DNA of 64,000 nt from Paenibacillus sp. 1011MAR3C5 (GTDB taxonomy: Bacteria > Bacillota > Bacilli > Paenibacillales > Paenibacillaceae). The stretch lies in NCBI RefSeq assembly GCF_003591485.1, contig NZ_QZCF01000007.1, positions 1 through 64,000 on the forward strand, given 5' to 3'. This document shows, in pieces, positions 50,141-58,313 of the stretch. The notes beneath the pieces were generated by a model that saw only the letters and a list, made by a program, of their open reading frames with translations, ran no database searches and was not told the origin of the DNA. Positions within the stretch are counted from its first letter, which is position 1, and every line of letters starts with the position of its first letter. A program made the position numbers and the translations under genes.

Positions 50141-50455
50141 ATGGCAGCAGTAGCATTGACAAAAGATAACTTTACACAAAGCGTAGAGAGCGGCGTATCC
50201 TTGGTAGACTTCTGGGCTCCATGGTGCGGACCTTGCAAAATGCAGCTACCTATCGTAGAAGAGCTTGCTGGCGAACTTTCCGGCCAAGCGACTATCGCAA
50301 AAATCAACGTGGATGAAGAGCCTGAGCTTGCTTCCCAATTCGGCGTCATGAGCATTCCGACGCTGATCCTGTTCAAAGACGGCCAGCCTGTAGACAAAAT
50401 GGTCGGTTTGCAAAGCAAAGACGCCCTGAAAAACAAAATCTCCAACCAATTGTAA
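50141..50455 (+). CDS. trxA: Thioredoxin
   Basis: 104 residues, the standard thioredoxin length. VDFWAPWCGPCKMQLPIVEEL has the redox pair Cys29/Cys32, and SIPTLILFKDG holds the cis-Pro. It reduces protein disulfides and donates to ribonucleotide reductase and others. ATG 50141 follows AGAGGATG by about 9 nt. A strong terminator follows. Confidence 0.95.
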   Translation: MAAVALTKDNFTQSVESGVSLVDFWAPWCGPCKMQLPIVEELAGELSGQATIAKINVDEEPELASQFGVMSIPTLILFKDGQPVDKMVGLQSKDALKNKISNQL

Positions 50456-50486
50456 GATTAACGATCTCTATAAGCATGGAGGTCTG

Positions 50487-50540
50487 GAACGCCACCGTAC
50501 TAGCAGCGCACAGCTGCCGGATCGGTGGCGTTTTTTTTAT
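50487..50540 (+). terminator. Rho-independent terminator after trxA
   Basis: AACGCCACCG / CGGTGGCGTT stem with an inner GCAGCGCACAGCTGC hairpin, then TTTTTTTT. Confidence 0.9.
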
Positions 50541-50629
50541 TTTCCATTTACTTATATATCCTGCAACCGATTGACAGGCAGCTTCGTTATAAGTATGAAT
50601 AAATTAACATTTTGTCAGGAGGGACGAAG

Positions 50630-53008
50630 ATGAGCGTGCGAATCAGGAAGACTTTGGCGTTAAGCCTCGCAACCGCATTGCTGGCAGGGCTAATCAGTGT
50701 GCCTGTTGCATATGCCGACAATGAAGCTGGCAAAACAGCAACGAAAGATCTGGCTTCAGGCAATACGGCTTCCAGCGAAGCGGATGGCAAGGATGATCAA
50801 GCCATGGAAAAGGGTTCCATTGATAAAGCTCAGGCAGAGAAGCTTCTCAGACAATACATAAACATTCCAAGCGATTATAAGCTTCAGAGCTCTAACAGTT
50901 CGTCTATAAAGAAGCACAAGGGTTCATCTCCTGTATGGGGGATGGAATTTGTGAAGACAGTGAACGGCAAGCGTCAGGGATCGATCTATGCCTCTATTGA
51001 CGCCGACAGCGGCCAGTTGCTCAGCTTCGAATCGTATACGAATCAGGCTAACGCAAAGCCTGTTTATCCGCTTAAAGTGAATCGCGAGGCGGCGCAGAAG
51101 CTAGCTGCAGATTTCATTAGTGAGATCGCCGCTGACTATACGTCCCAAGTAACATTTAATACGGATGCTGGGGTCCATGTCCTGCCTCCTCTATCGGGCG
51201 AGGTGCGTCATGAGCTTCGTTACGACCGGATGGTGAACGGCATTCCTTATATCGACAACTATATCCAGCTATCGATCGATAGCGAGGGCCATGTTCTTCA
51301 GTTCAGGCTGGAGTGGGATGATACGATTGTATTCCCTGCTTCGGTTAAGCCGATCTCTCAGGAGGAAGCATCTGCGAGCATCCGCAAGCATGCTGTTCCA
51401 GAGCTGGCTTACTTTATTCCGTATTCGGGACAGAAGAAAGAACCTGTCTTATATTATGGCGTGCAGCCGGTCGTTATTAACGCGGAGACAGGCGGGCAAC
51501 TGCCTGGAAACGGATATTCGGCGTACAATCGCCAAGAAGTGTCGAAGGAGCCGTTGTCAGCCGAGCCGCTTGCTAAGCCTCCTCTGCCTGTAACGCTCAC
51601 CCAAGAAGAGGCGGCTGCTGCCGTAGAGAAGGCGTTTGCGCTGGCGCAGGAATACAAGCTGCAGAATGCCAGCTTCAGTGAATACGTCAATGAAGCCGAC
51701 AAGTCGAGCACTAGATGGAATCTGGAGTGGAGCGCGAAGAAAGACGGCAAGGATATTGGCTTTGTCCATGCCAGCGTTGATGGCCGTACAGGAGCGATTT
51801 CGGAATTCTACAGTTATCAGAACGGAAAAGGCGGCGAAGCGGCGGAAGGCGGCATCACGCTGGATAAGGCGGTCGAGCGCGCAATTGACATCGTCAAGAA
51901 GCAGCTGCCGTGGCAGACACATGAGATTTATCTCCAGAAGCCCGCGGAGGATCGCTATAAGGATCGTACGCCAGAGGAAATTGGATCCTACTATATTACG
52001 TTTGTCCGCAAGGTTCACGGCGCTACAGTGACATATGACCATATCTCGGTAGCTATACATGCCATGACGGGAGCGGTGGAGAACTATAGCGCGAATTTGT
52101 CAGATTATGCGTACCCGGAGCAAGCTCCCAAAACAGTCGACAGAAACGTGATTTTGGATCGCTTCGAAGAATATTACAACATAGGGCTGACATACCGGCT
52201 GTTCTCCGAATACCGATTGAATGGTGAGCCGATTCCAGTCGAGAAATACCAGACTTTGCTTGCAGCAGGCCTGGATGACACGGAGGAGATTACACAGCAA
52301 TCGAAGGTGGAGCTGGTCTATCAGCAGATGTCTAAGCCACGCCCTGAAAACGTAGTGCTCGATGCGATAACCGGAGAATGGCGCAGCAATGAGACGGGCG
52401 AGCCGACTCAATTGGAGATTCCGAAAGCGACGGATGCGGAAGGCCATTGGGCAGAGGAGTCGCTTGGACTCATGGTCGCTTATAAGGCTTTGGACCTAGT
52501 CGAGGGCAAAGTGCGTCCGAACGAAGCGATCACTCGCGGCGAGCTGATCAAGATGCTGGTGCTGGCCCGCAGCGGCGGTCGACAGTTTGCATACGACACG
52601 GCTTCTGAAGCTGGTTTGAGCAAAGCTTCCTTCAATGATGTGGCAGCGGATTCTGCTTACTTTGCTTATGTAGAGAGCGCTTTGCAGCAGAACCTGATCG
52701 ATCTTGGGGACGGCTCGTTCAATCCCGATGCCAAAGTCTCCAGGGATGAGATGGCAGAGCTGATTGTAAGAGCACTGGGCTACAATTCTCTGGCCGACTA
52801 CGACCATATCTTCAAAGCAAACTTCAAGGACAGCAAGGATATAGCGAATACGGGGCAAGCCGCAATCGTTGTCGGTCTCCGCATTATGAATTTGACAGAC
52901 GGAAAGTTCCTGCCGAAGAAGCAGGTGACTAGAGCAGAGGCTTCCATTGCGTTCTTCCGTTACTTGCAGAAACGGGCGGAACTGCAAGAAGCTCCGCTTC
53001 GAATGTAG
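50630..53008 (+). CDS. YcdB/YcdC-repeat exported protein with C-terminal SLH domains
   Basis: 792 residues. A signal peptide (LALSLATALLAGLISVPVAYAD) is followed by a charged linker and repeats of the YcdB/YcdC/PepSY-like type: AEKLLRQYINIPSDYKL...WGMEFVKTVNGKRQGSIYASIDADSGQLLSFESY and AVEKAFALAQEYKL...WNLEWSAKKDGKDIGFVHASVDGRTGAISEFYSY. The C-terminal 200 residues contain three SLH domains (HWAEESLGLMVAYKALDLVEGKVRPNEAITRGE...), so it is wall-attached. Family role is unknown; PepSY domains often inhibit proteases. ATG 50630 follows AGGAGGG. It is monocistronic. Confidence 0.85.
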   Translation: MSVRIRKTLALSLATALLAGLISVPVAYADNEAGKTATKDLASGNTASSEADGKDDQAMEKGSIDKAQAEKLLRQYINIPSDYKLQSSNSSSIKKHKGSSPVWGMEFVKTVNGKRQGSIYASIDADSGQLLSFESYTNQANAKPVYPLKVNREAAQKLAADFISEIAADYTSQVTFNTDAGVHVLPPLSGEVRHELRYDRMVNGIPYIDNYIQLSIDSEGHVLQFRLEWDDTIVFPASVKPISQEEASASIRKHAVPELAYFIPYSGQKKEPVLYYGVQPVVINAETGGQLPGNGYSAYNRQEVSKEPLSAEPLAKPPLPVTLTQEEAAAAVEKAFALAQEYKLQNASFSEYVNEADKSSTRWNLEWSAKKDGKDIGFVHASVDGRTGAISEFYSYQNGKGGEAAEGGITLDKAVERAIDIVKKQLPWQTHEIYLQKPAEDRYKDRTPEEIGSYYITFVRKVHGATVTYDHISVAIHAMTGAVENYSANLSDYAYPEQAPKTVDRNVILDRFEEYYNIGLTYRLFSEYRLNGEPIPVEKYQTLLAAGLDDTEEITQQSKVELVYQQMSKPRPENVVLDAITGEWRSNETGEPTQLEIPKATDAEGHWAEESLGLMVAYKALDLVEGKVRPNEAITRGELIKMLVLARSGGRQFAYDTASEAGLSKASFNDVAADSAYFAYVESALQQNLIDLGDGSFNPDAKVSRDEMAELIVRALGYNSLADYDHIFKANFKDSKDIANTGQAAIVVGLRIMNLTDGKFLPKKQVTRAEASIAFFRYLQKRAELQEAPLRM

Positions 53009-53028
53009 GCGGAATAGAGGCGGGAGAG

Positions 53029-53063
53029 AGGGCGATTCGCATGAAGCGGATCGCCTCTTTTTA
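53029..53063 (+). terminator. Rho-independent terminator
   Basis: AGGGCGATTCGC / GCGGATCGCCT stem with an ATGAA loop and TTTTT, following the YcdB/SLH gene. Confidence 0.8.
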
Positions 53064-53069
53064 TGCGTC

Positions 53070-53155
53070 TTGAATTTTCCCCCTATTTTAGAGAAATGTA
53101 CCCCTGAAGGTCATAGGAATGTCCCCCCCGTAATTAGAGGAATGTCCCCCCGAAA
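53070..53155. mobile_element. Possible solo IS21-type terminal repeats
   Basis: The stretch GAATTTTCCCCCTATTTTAG is followed by a series of short direct repeats: GAAATGTACCCCTGA, GGAATGTCCCCCCC and GGAATGTCCCCCCG. From memory, IS21-family ends have this kind of repeated GAAATGTCCCCC unit. No transposase or IstB-like gene is near, so this is only a remnant or MITE-like fragment. Confidence 0.5.
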
Positions 53156-53170
53156 ACGCCCTCCAAGCCG

Positions 53171-53199
53171 TTGACGACCCAGTAGATATGTCCTAACAT
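53171..53199 (+). promoter_or_regulatory. Candidate promoter of the sugar ABC operon
   Basis: TTGACG (53171-53176), 17 bp, TAACAT (53194-53199), 76 bp before the binding-protein gene. The -10 is a moderate match. No operator or catabolite-control site was found with confidence. Confidence 0.45.
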
Positions 53200-53274
53200 T
53201 TTGAGTGTAGGGCAAACGAATTCCGGTCCAATGATCCGGCTGAGGTCCTAATAACACTAAGGGGGATTTTCGAA

Positions 53275-54615
53275 GTGAAGAAATCAGCATTGACTATCGT
53301 AAGCTTGCTTCTCGTGATGACAATGTTCCTTGCTGCTTGCGGCGGCAATAAGAACAACTCAACAGGCGGCGCAAGCAACACGCCTTCAAACACGCCATCT
53401 GAAACACAAGAGCCATCCAAAGAACCAGACCCTGTTAACCTCCGTGTATTCTCCACATTCGGCGGCACTGACGCAGCTCGCGAAGCTTTCCAAAAAGCGC
53501 TTGACGAGTTCACGGCTGCTAACCCGCATGTGAAAATCGAAAACGACACTATGTCCGCAAACGATGACGGCTTCAGAACAAAAGTAAATACAGATATGAC
53601 AAGCGGCAATGAGCCGGACCTTCTGTTCTACTTCATCGGCACTGACGCTTCTGAAATTATCAAATCCGAAAAGGTTGTTCCATTGGACGAAGTCCTGGAC
53701 GCTGACCCAGAGTGGAAGAACGGTTTCGCTCCAGCGGCTCTTGAATTCGCTAAGCATGAAGACGGCAAAACATACGCAATTCCTTTGACAGGTTTCTTTG
53801 AAGGTCTGCTTGTGAACAAAAAGATCTTCGCTGACAATGGCATCGAGCTTCCAACGGATTGGGAGAAAATGAAAGCAGCTGTAACAGCTCTTAAAGCTAA
53901 AAACATCATTCCTTTGTCCGGTCCATTCGACCAATCCCACTACCTGCTTGAGCACTTCATTCTGGCAGCGGCTGGTTCTGAAAGCCAAAACAAAGGTCTG
54001 AAAGACGCTGTAGATCCAAACTGGGCTAAAGGCCTAGAAGCGATGAAAGAACTGTATGATCTTGGTGCATTCCCAGAGGACGCTGCAACAATCGATCTTG
54101 GTATGGCAGCGAACTACTACTCCGAAGGTCTGGCAGCTATGGTCCTTGAAGGATCGTGGGCAATCGGCGGTCTGTCCGACGAGACTAAAGCGAACACAAC
54201 TGTTCTTCCTTTCCCTGCAATCCCAGGTGGAGCAGGTACTGGCAAAGACGTAGTAGGCGGCTTCGGTACTGGTTTCTACGTATCCAAAGCAACTTATGAC
54301 GACGCTGCTAAGAAAGAAGCTGCAGTCGCATTGCTTAAACACCTGACTTCGCCAGCTACAATTAAAAACATTGCTGAAGCTAACGGCGGTACGCCTGCAG
54401 CTGCTGGTGTTGAGCCAGAAGGCGTGACACAAGCTGTTCTTGACGGATTCAAAATGGTATCGGAAGCTTCTTCCGTCAATTCGCCAATCGACTCCAAAGT
54501 TACGCAAGAAACGTTCTCCGAGCTTCGCGCTAACGTTCAGCCTGTCGTAACAGGCAAGAAAACAGCGGCTGAAGCGATTGATGCGGCTAAGAAAATCGAA
54601 GACGCAGCTAAGTAA
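53275..54615 (+). CDS. Sugar ABC transporter substrate-binding lipoprotein
   Basis: 446 residues. A signal peptide ends with lipobox LAAC (Cys22), anchoring the protein outside the membrane. The body is a type 1 (CUT1) extracellular solute-binding fold: VNLRVFSTFGGTDAAREAFQKALDEFTAANPHVKIEND, LVNKKIFADNGIELPTDWEKMKAAVTAL, AMVLEGSWAIGGL. The two downstream genes are its permeases. No ATPase or regulator is in this cluster; such systems commonly use a shared MsmX-type ATPase. The sugar is unknown. GTG start with GGGGGA upstream. Confidence 0.9.
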   Translation: MKKSALTIVSLLLVMTMFLAACGGNKNNSTGGASNTPSNTPSETQEPSKEPDPVNLRVFSTFGGTDAAREAFQKALDEFTAANPHVKIENDTMSANDDGFRTKVNTDMTSGNEPDLLFYFIGTDASEIIKSEKVVPLDEVLDADPEWKNGFAPAALEFAKHEDGKTYAIPLTGFFEGLLVNKKIFADNGIELPTDWEKMKAAVTALKAKNIIPLSGPFDQSHYLLEHFILAAAGSESQNKGLKDAVDPNWAKGLEAMKELYDLGAFPEDAATIDLGMAANYYSEGLAAMVLEGSWAIGGLSDETKANTTVLPFPAIPGGAGTGKDVVGGFGTGFYVSKATYDDAAKKEAAVALLKHLTSPATIKNIAEANGGTPAAAGVEPEGVTQAVLDGFKMVSEASSVNSPIDSKVTQETFSELRANVQPVVTGKKTAAEAIDAAKKIEDAAK

Positions 54616-54658
54616 GAATCGTTTCTAACGAGTAGTGTTGCATGAGAAACAATGATAG

Positions 54659-54686
54659 CCGCCGCCCCTCTGACTCAAGGGCGGCG
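54659..54686 (+). other. GC-rich hairpin between binding protein and permeases
   Basis: GCCGCCC-CTCTGACTCAA-GGGCGGC without a T run. In sugar ABC operons such hairpins protect the upstream mRNA end so that more binding protein is made than permease. Confidence 0.65.
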
Positions 54687-54722
54687 TCATCATTTCTGAA
54701 AAATAAACATCAAAGGTGATAA

Positions 54723-55583
54723 ATGATGAAGGGCGATCGTAAGTATATCGTGATGTTTCTGTTGCCGGCGGCAGCATTCATGTCAGTGTTTCTGTACTAT
54801 CCGTTCTTTAAAAGCTTGTTCCTGAGCTTCTTCAGAACAAAAGGGTTTACGACAAGAACGTATGTCGGCTTCGATAACTATATCCGTATGTTCTCAGACA
54901 ATTTGCTTGGCGCCGCCACCCTTCATACATTGGAATTAATGTTTTATGTTATCGTGTTCCAAGTGGGTATTGCGCTGTTCTTGGCAGTCTTAGTCGACAA
55001 CATTACTTGGGGCAAGGGCTTTTTCAGAACCGTATTTTTCTTCCCGGTCGTTATTTCGGGTACCGCTATTGCATTGTTATTTGTACTGTTCTACAACTTC
55101 CAATTTGGATTGCTTAATACCATATTGCAAAATTTCGGCTTCTCCAAAGTCAATTGGCTGAGCGAAAGCATGGCGCTCAAAGCTGTAGCCATTCCAACGG
55201 TATGGCATTATGTTGGTTTCTATTTCGTACTATTCCTTACCGCTATGTCTAAGATTCCATCCGACTTTTATGAAGCGGCTAAGCTGGAAGGGATCACCGG
55301 CGTAAAGAAAACGTTCATGCTGACCATTCCGCTTATTATGAGCGATATCAAGGTTGTCATTACGTTAGCGATTACGGGCACGCTCAAAGTGTTCGAATTC
55401 ATTTACGTATTGTCCAGAGGCCAGAACGGAACGGAAGTACTCGGTACTTATATGTATAAGAAAGCGATGGTCGATCAGAACTTTGGTTATGGTTCGACAA
55501 TTGCAATCTACATCGTAGTATTCGGCGTACTCTTGTCGCTGCTCGCCAACCGTCTTATGAAAAGAGATGAAATCACATACTAA
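54723..55583 (+). CDS. Sugar ABC transporter permease (MalF type)
   Basis: 286 residues with six helices (YIVMFLLPAAAFMSVFLYYPFFKSLFLSFF; TLELMFYVIVFQVGIALFLAVLVD; and others). The EAA loop, EAAKLEGITGVKKTFMLTIPLIMSDI, which docks to the ATPase, marks it as an inner-membrane channel subunit of the CUT1 type. AAAGGTGAT stands before the ATG at 54723; ATG 54726 is also possible. It partners with the next permease. Confidence 0.9.
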   Translation: MMKGDRKYIVMFLLPAAAFMSVFLYYPFFKSLFLSFFRTKGFTTRTYVGFDNYIRMFSDNLLGAATLHTLELMFYVIVFQVGIALFLAVLVDNITWGKGFFRTVFFFPVVISGTAIALLFVLFYNFQFGLLNTILQNFGFSKVNWLSESMALKAVAIPTVWHYVGFYFVLFLTAMSKIPSDFYEAAKLEGITGVKKTFMLTIPLIMSDIKVVITLAITGTLKVFEFIYVLSRGQNGTEVLGTYMYKKAMVDQNFGYGSTIAIYIVVFGVLLSLLANRLMKRDEITY

Positions 55584-55606
55584 GCTGGTATTAGGGGTGT
55601 ACGTTT

Positions 55607-56479
55607 ATGCAACAATTAGCAAGAGGAGAGCAAAAAGTATATAAGCGGAAAAAAATTAACTTTAGCATTGGTCAATTTCTTTCCTATGTCGTGTTGTTCG
55701 CGTGGTCAATGTCGACTATTTACGCCATGTTCTGGATTGTGAACAACTCGTTCAAAGTATCCCGCGACGTAATGAACAACTCGTTTAAAATCGCATTTGA
55801 TCCTGTAATGGTTAACTATACAAATGCATTCGACCGCATTAACATCGGCAAAGGGTACGTGAACAGCCTGATCATGTCAGGCGGTACAGTACTGCTAGTG
55901 CTTCTGTTCGGCGGACTGGCTGCTTACGTTCTGTCGCGGTTCAACTTCCGCGGTAAAAAGGCGCTGTTCTCCATCCTGTATGCAAGCTTGCTTATTCCGG
56001 CATTCGCGACGGTTGTACCTGTCTACGAGCTGCTGATCAAAACGCAGTTGGTCAACACGTACTTTGGTCTAATGTTCCCGCAGACGGCTGGCAACCTGAC
56101 TTTCGCCATCCTTGTCCTAGCTGGCTACATGGCCACGATCCCGAAGGAGCTTGAAGAAGCAGCCTTCATTGATGGATGTAACCGATGGTCTTTATTTACG
56201 AAGATCCTATTGCCGATCTCAAGACCCGCTTTTGCTTCCGCATCTATTTTCGTCTTTTTGTGGTCGTATAACGACTTGTTCTCAGCACTGATCTTTGTTA
56301 ATAAAGAGGCTGTTCGTCCAATTGTATTGTTGCTGAGTGAGATCAGCTCCCAATACGGTACGGACTTTGGTCTGATGGCTACGGCTGTTTCACTGACCGT
56401 TGTACCGGTGTTAATCGTGTATCTGTTTATATCGAAGTATATCGAGAAAGGCCTGACCGAAGGTGCGGTAAAAGGTTAA
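55607..56479 (+). CDS. Sugar ABC transporter permease (MalG type)
   Basis: 290 residues. Helices include LSYVVLFAWSMSTIYAMFWIV, VNSLIMSGGTVLLVLLFGGLAAYVLSRF and FASASIFVFLWSYNDLFSALIFV. The EAA loop is EEAAFIDGCNRWSLFTKILLPISRPAF. The C-terminal EKGLTEGAVKG is the common end of MalG-like permeases. It is 23 bp after the first permease. No ATPase follows. Confidence 0.9.
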   Translation: MQQLARGEQKVYKRKKINFSIGQFLSYVVLFAWSMSTIYAMFWIVNNSFKVSRDVMNNSFKIAFDPVMVNYTNAFDRINIGKGYVNSLIMSGGTVLLVLLFGGLAAYVLSRFNFRGKKALFSILYASLLIPAFATVVPVYELLIKTQLVNTYFGLMFPQTAGNLTFAILVLAGYMATIPKELEEAAFIDGCNRWSLFTKILLPISRPAFASASIFVFLWSYNDLFSALIFVNKEAVRPIVLLLSEISSQYGTDFGLMATAVSLTVVPVLIVYLFISKYIEKGLTEGAVKG

Positions 56480-56515
56480 TACCGCATTGAACGGCCTGAT
56501 AGAGTGGAGTAACTC

Positions 56516-56561
56516 TGCAGCCACGCTGTAACCGGTATGGACCGGTTATGGCGTGGCTGTA
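56516..56561 (+). terminator. Hairpin after the sugar ABC operon
   Basis: CAGCCACGC / GCGTGGCTG arms with an inner AACCGGT/ACCGGTT hairpin. There is no proper T run (TATGAGTTTG), so termination may be weak. Confidence 0.55.
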
Positions 56562-56604
56562 TGAGTTTGTTGCATCAATCGCTGGAATGAGGATGACGAA
56601 GGGA

Positions 56605-56748
56605 CTAGTCCGTCTTCTTTTTGGAGGAGGAGAAGTTTGTTACGGACTTGGCATCTTCTACGGTATCATTCACAAACGCCATATCTTGGTTTTTAGCTTT
56701 CATGTTCGTGGTTCCTTTGTAGTTGCCTTTATGCGATTGGTTTTCCAT
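56605..56748 (-). CDS. Small hydrophilic protein, 47 residues
   Basis: Begins MENQSHKGNYKGTTNMKAKNQ and ends SSSKKKTD: rich in Asn, Lys, Ser, no hydrophobic segment, as in minor spore proteins. GGAGGTGAC lies before ATG 56748. The longer frame upstream to 56841 is unlikely to be coding. Family not recognised; spore function is only a guess from composition. Confidence 0.65.
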   Translation of the reverse strand: MENQSHKGNYKGTTNMKAKNQDMAFVNDTVEDAKSVTNFSSSKKKTD

Positions 56749-56885
56749 GGTTGTCACCTCCTGCTGTCCATAGTATGGCCTCAGAGATGAGCGGCATTCC
56801 AATGCGCAGGGCATGCGGGGATGCCGCATCTTCATCCACATGATGTCGAGTGCAACGGGGAAGGTACAAGGATTGGCCGCAGCCC

Positions 56886-56914
56886 TTTCAAAGTGGAGGG
56901 CGCTAAGGTATAAT
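56886..56914 (+). promoter_or_regulatory. Promoter of ychF
   Basis: TTTCAA (56886-56891), 17 bp, TATAAT (56909-56914), 43 bp before the start. The -10 is consensus; the -35 is weak. Confidence 0.6.
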
Positions 56915-56957
56915 GACGGGAGCTGTTTACTTTCGGATTATAAGGAGTGTCTCATAC

Positions 56958-58058
56958 ATGGCTTTGAAAGCAGGAATAGTAGGTCTGCCGAATGTCGGCA
57001 AGTCGACCTTGTTTAATGCGATTACGCAAGCGGGAGCGGAGTCTGCGAACTATCCGTTCTGTACGATTGACCCGAACGTTGGCGTCGTCGAAGTACCGGA
57101 CGAGCGTCTGGACAAATTGGTTGAGCTAGTCGTACCGAAGAGCATTGTGCCAACCGCGTTCGAGTTTGTCGATATCGCGGGTCTTGTAGCCGGTGCAAGC
57201 AAGGGTGAGGGACTTGGGAACAAATTCCTTGCGCATATCCGCGAAGTAGATGCGATCGTACATGTTGTTCGCTGCTTCCAGGATGAGAATATTACGCACG
57301 TTGCAGGTAAAGTAGATCCGATTAGCGACATTACGACCATCAACTTGGAGCTTATCCTTGCCGATCTGGATACGGTGGAGAAGCGGATCGAGCGTTCGCG
57401 CAAGAACTTGAAGGGCGGCGACAAGAAGGTTGCCCAGGAAGTGGAAGTGCTGGAGCGCCTGAAGGAATCGCTATTCAATGACAAGCCGGCTCGCAGTCTA
57501 GAGCTTACGGATGATGAGAAGCTGCTGGTACGCGACCTGCATCTGCTGACGATGAAACCGGTACTGTACGCAACGAATGTAAGCGAGGAAGAAGCAGGCG
57601 GCACTGAAGATAACGAATATGTGCAAATCGTACGCAAATTCGCTGCCGAAGAAGGCGCTGAAGTCGTACCGATTAGCGCGAAGGTGGAATCAGAGATTGC
57701 CGAGCTGGAAGGCGAGGACAAGGAGATGTTCCTTCAGGAGCTGGGTATGGCGGAATCGGGCTTGAACCGGCTCATCCGTGCAGCATACAAGCTTCTCGGC
57801 CTGTATACTTACTTCACGGCCGGGGTTCAGGAAGTGCGTGCTTGGACCATACGTCAAGGTACAAAAGCGCCTCAAGCGGCAGGCGTTATTCATACCGACT
57901 TCGAGCGCGGCTTTATCCGTGCAGAGGTCGTGTCTTTTGATGACTTGGCTGCTGCAGGTTCCATGGGCGTTGCCCGCGAGAGAGGCCAGCTGCGACTAGA
58001 GGGCAAAGAATACGTAGTTCGAGACGGAGACGTTATGCACTTCCGCTTCAACGTTTAG
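56958..58058 (+). CDS. ychF: Redox-regulated ATPase YchF (Obg-like)
   Basis: 366 residues, normal. P-loop GLPNVGKSTLF (9-19), DIAGLVAGASKGEGLGN G3 loop, a coiled-coil helix pair, and a C-terminal TGS domain (LGLYTYFTAGVQEVRAWTIRQGTKAPQAAGVIHTDFERGFIRAEVV). The fourth motif reads YATNVSEEE instead of NKxD, the hallmark of YchF, which prefers ATP over GTP. It associates with ribosomes. AAGGAG 10 nt upstream of ATG 56958. Confidence 0.96.
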   Translation: MALKAGIVGLPNVGKSTLFNAITQAGAESANYPFCTIDPNVGVVEVPDERLDKLVELVVPKSIVPTAFEFVDIAGLVAGASKGEGLGNKFLAHIREVDAIVHVVRCFQDENITHVAGKVDPISDITTINLELILADLDTVEKRIERSRKNLKGGDKKVAQEVEVLERLKESLFNDKPARSLELTDDEKLLVRDLHLLTMKPVLYATNVSEEEAGGTEDNEYVQIVRKFAAEEGAEVVPISAKVESEIAELEGEDKEMFLQELGMAESGLNRLIRAAYKLLGLYTYFTAGVQEVRAWTIRQGTKAPQAAGVIHTDFERGFIRAEVVSFDDLAAAGSMGVARERGQLRLEGKEYVVRDGDVMHFRFNV

Positions 58059-58112
58059 AGCACAGCCTGGCAGGGAATCGCTGTGGGAAGCAGCCTCTAT
58101 GTTCCCTGTATA

Positions 58113-58161
58113 GAAAGCGCGTGAGACAGCCTTTAGCGAGGCGCTCACGCGCTTTATTTTG
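58113..58161 (+). terminator. Rho-independent terminator of ychF
   Basis: AAAGCGCGTGAG / CTCACGCGCTTT stem around an 18-nt inner region, followed by ATTTTGG. Confidence 0.82.
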
Positions 58162-58210
58162 GATAAAAAAGTCCTTATGTGGACAAGATGTGCACAGTGT
58201 GTGGATGAAT

Positions 58211-58219
58211 TGTGGATAA
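58211..58219 (+). promoter_or_regulatory. DnaA-box-like site upstream of prfA
   Basis: TGTGGATAA is an exact match; TGTGGATGA at 58199-58207 differs at one base. It lies 50-60 bp before the prfA promoter. With about two chance matches per 64 kb expected, support is weak. Confidence 0.3.
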
Positions 58220-58246
58220 TAAATATGCAGTGGTTAAAACCTCATA

Positions 58247-58275
58247 TCGATACACCCTTCGAGATGTGCTATAAT
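58247..58275 (+). promoter_or_regulatory. Promoter of prfA
   Basis: TATAAT (58270-58275) with TCGATA (58247-58252) 17 bp upstream, 38 bp before the GTG start of prfA. Confidence 0.55.
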
Positions 58276-58313
58276 ATTGTATATCTTAATGGAATAAACA
58301 GAGGTGAATAGAC

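Noticed and set aside
58162..58313. Replication origin near the DnaA-box-like site upstream of prfA
   Set aside because: Only one exact box is present, with no dnaA/dnaN genes or DnaA box array.
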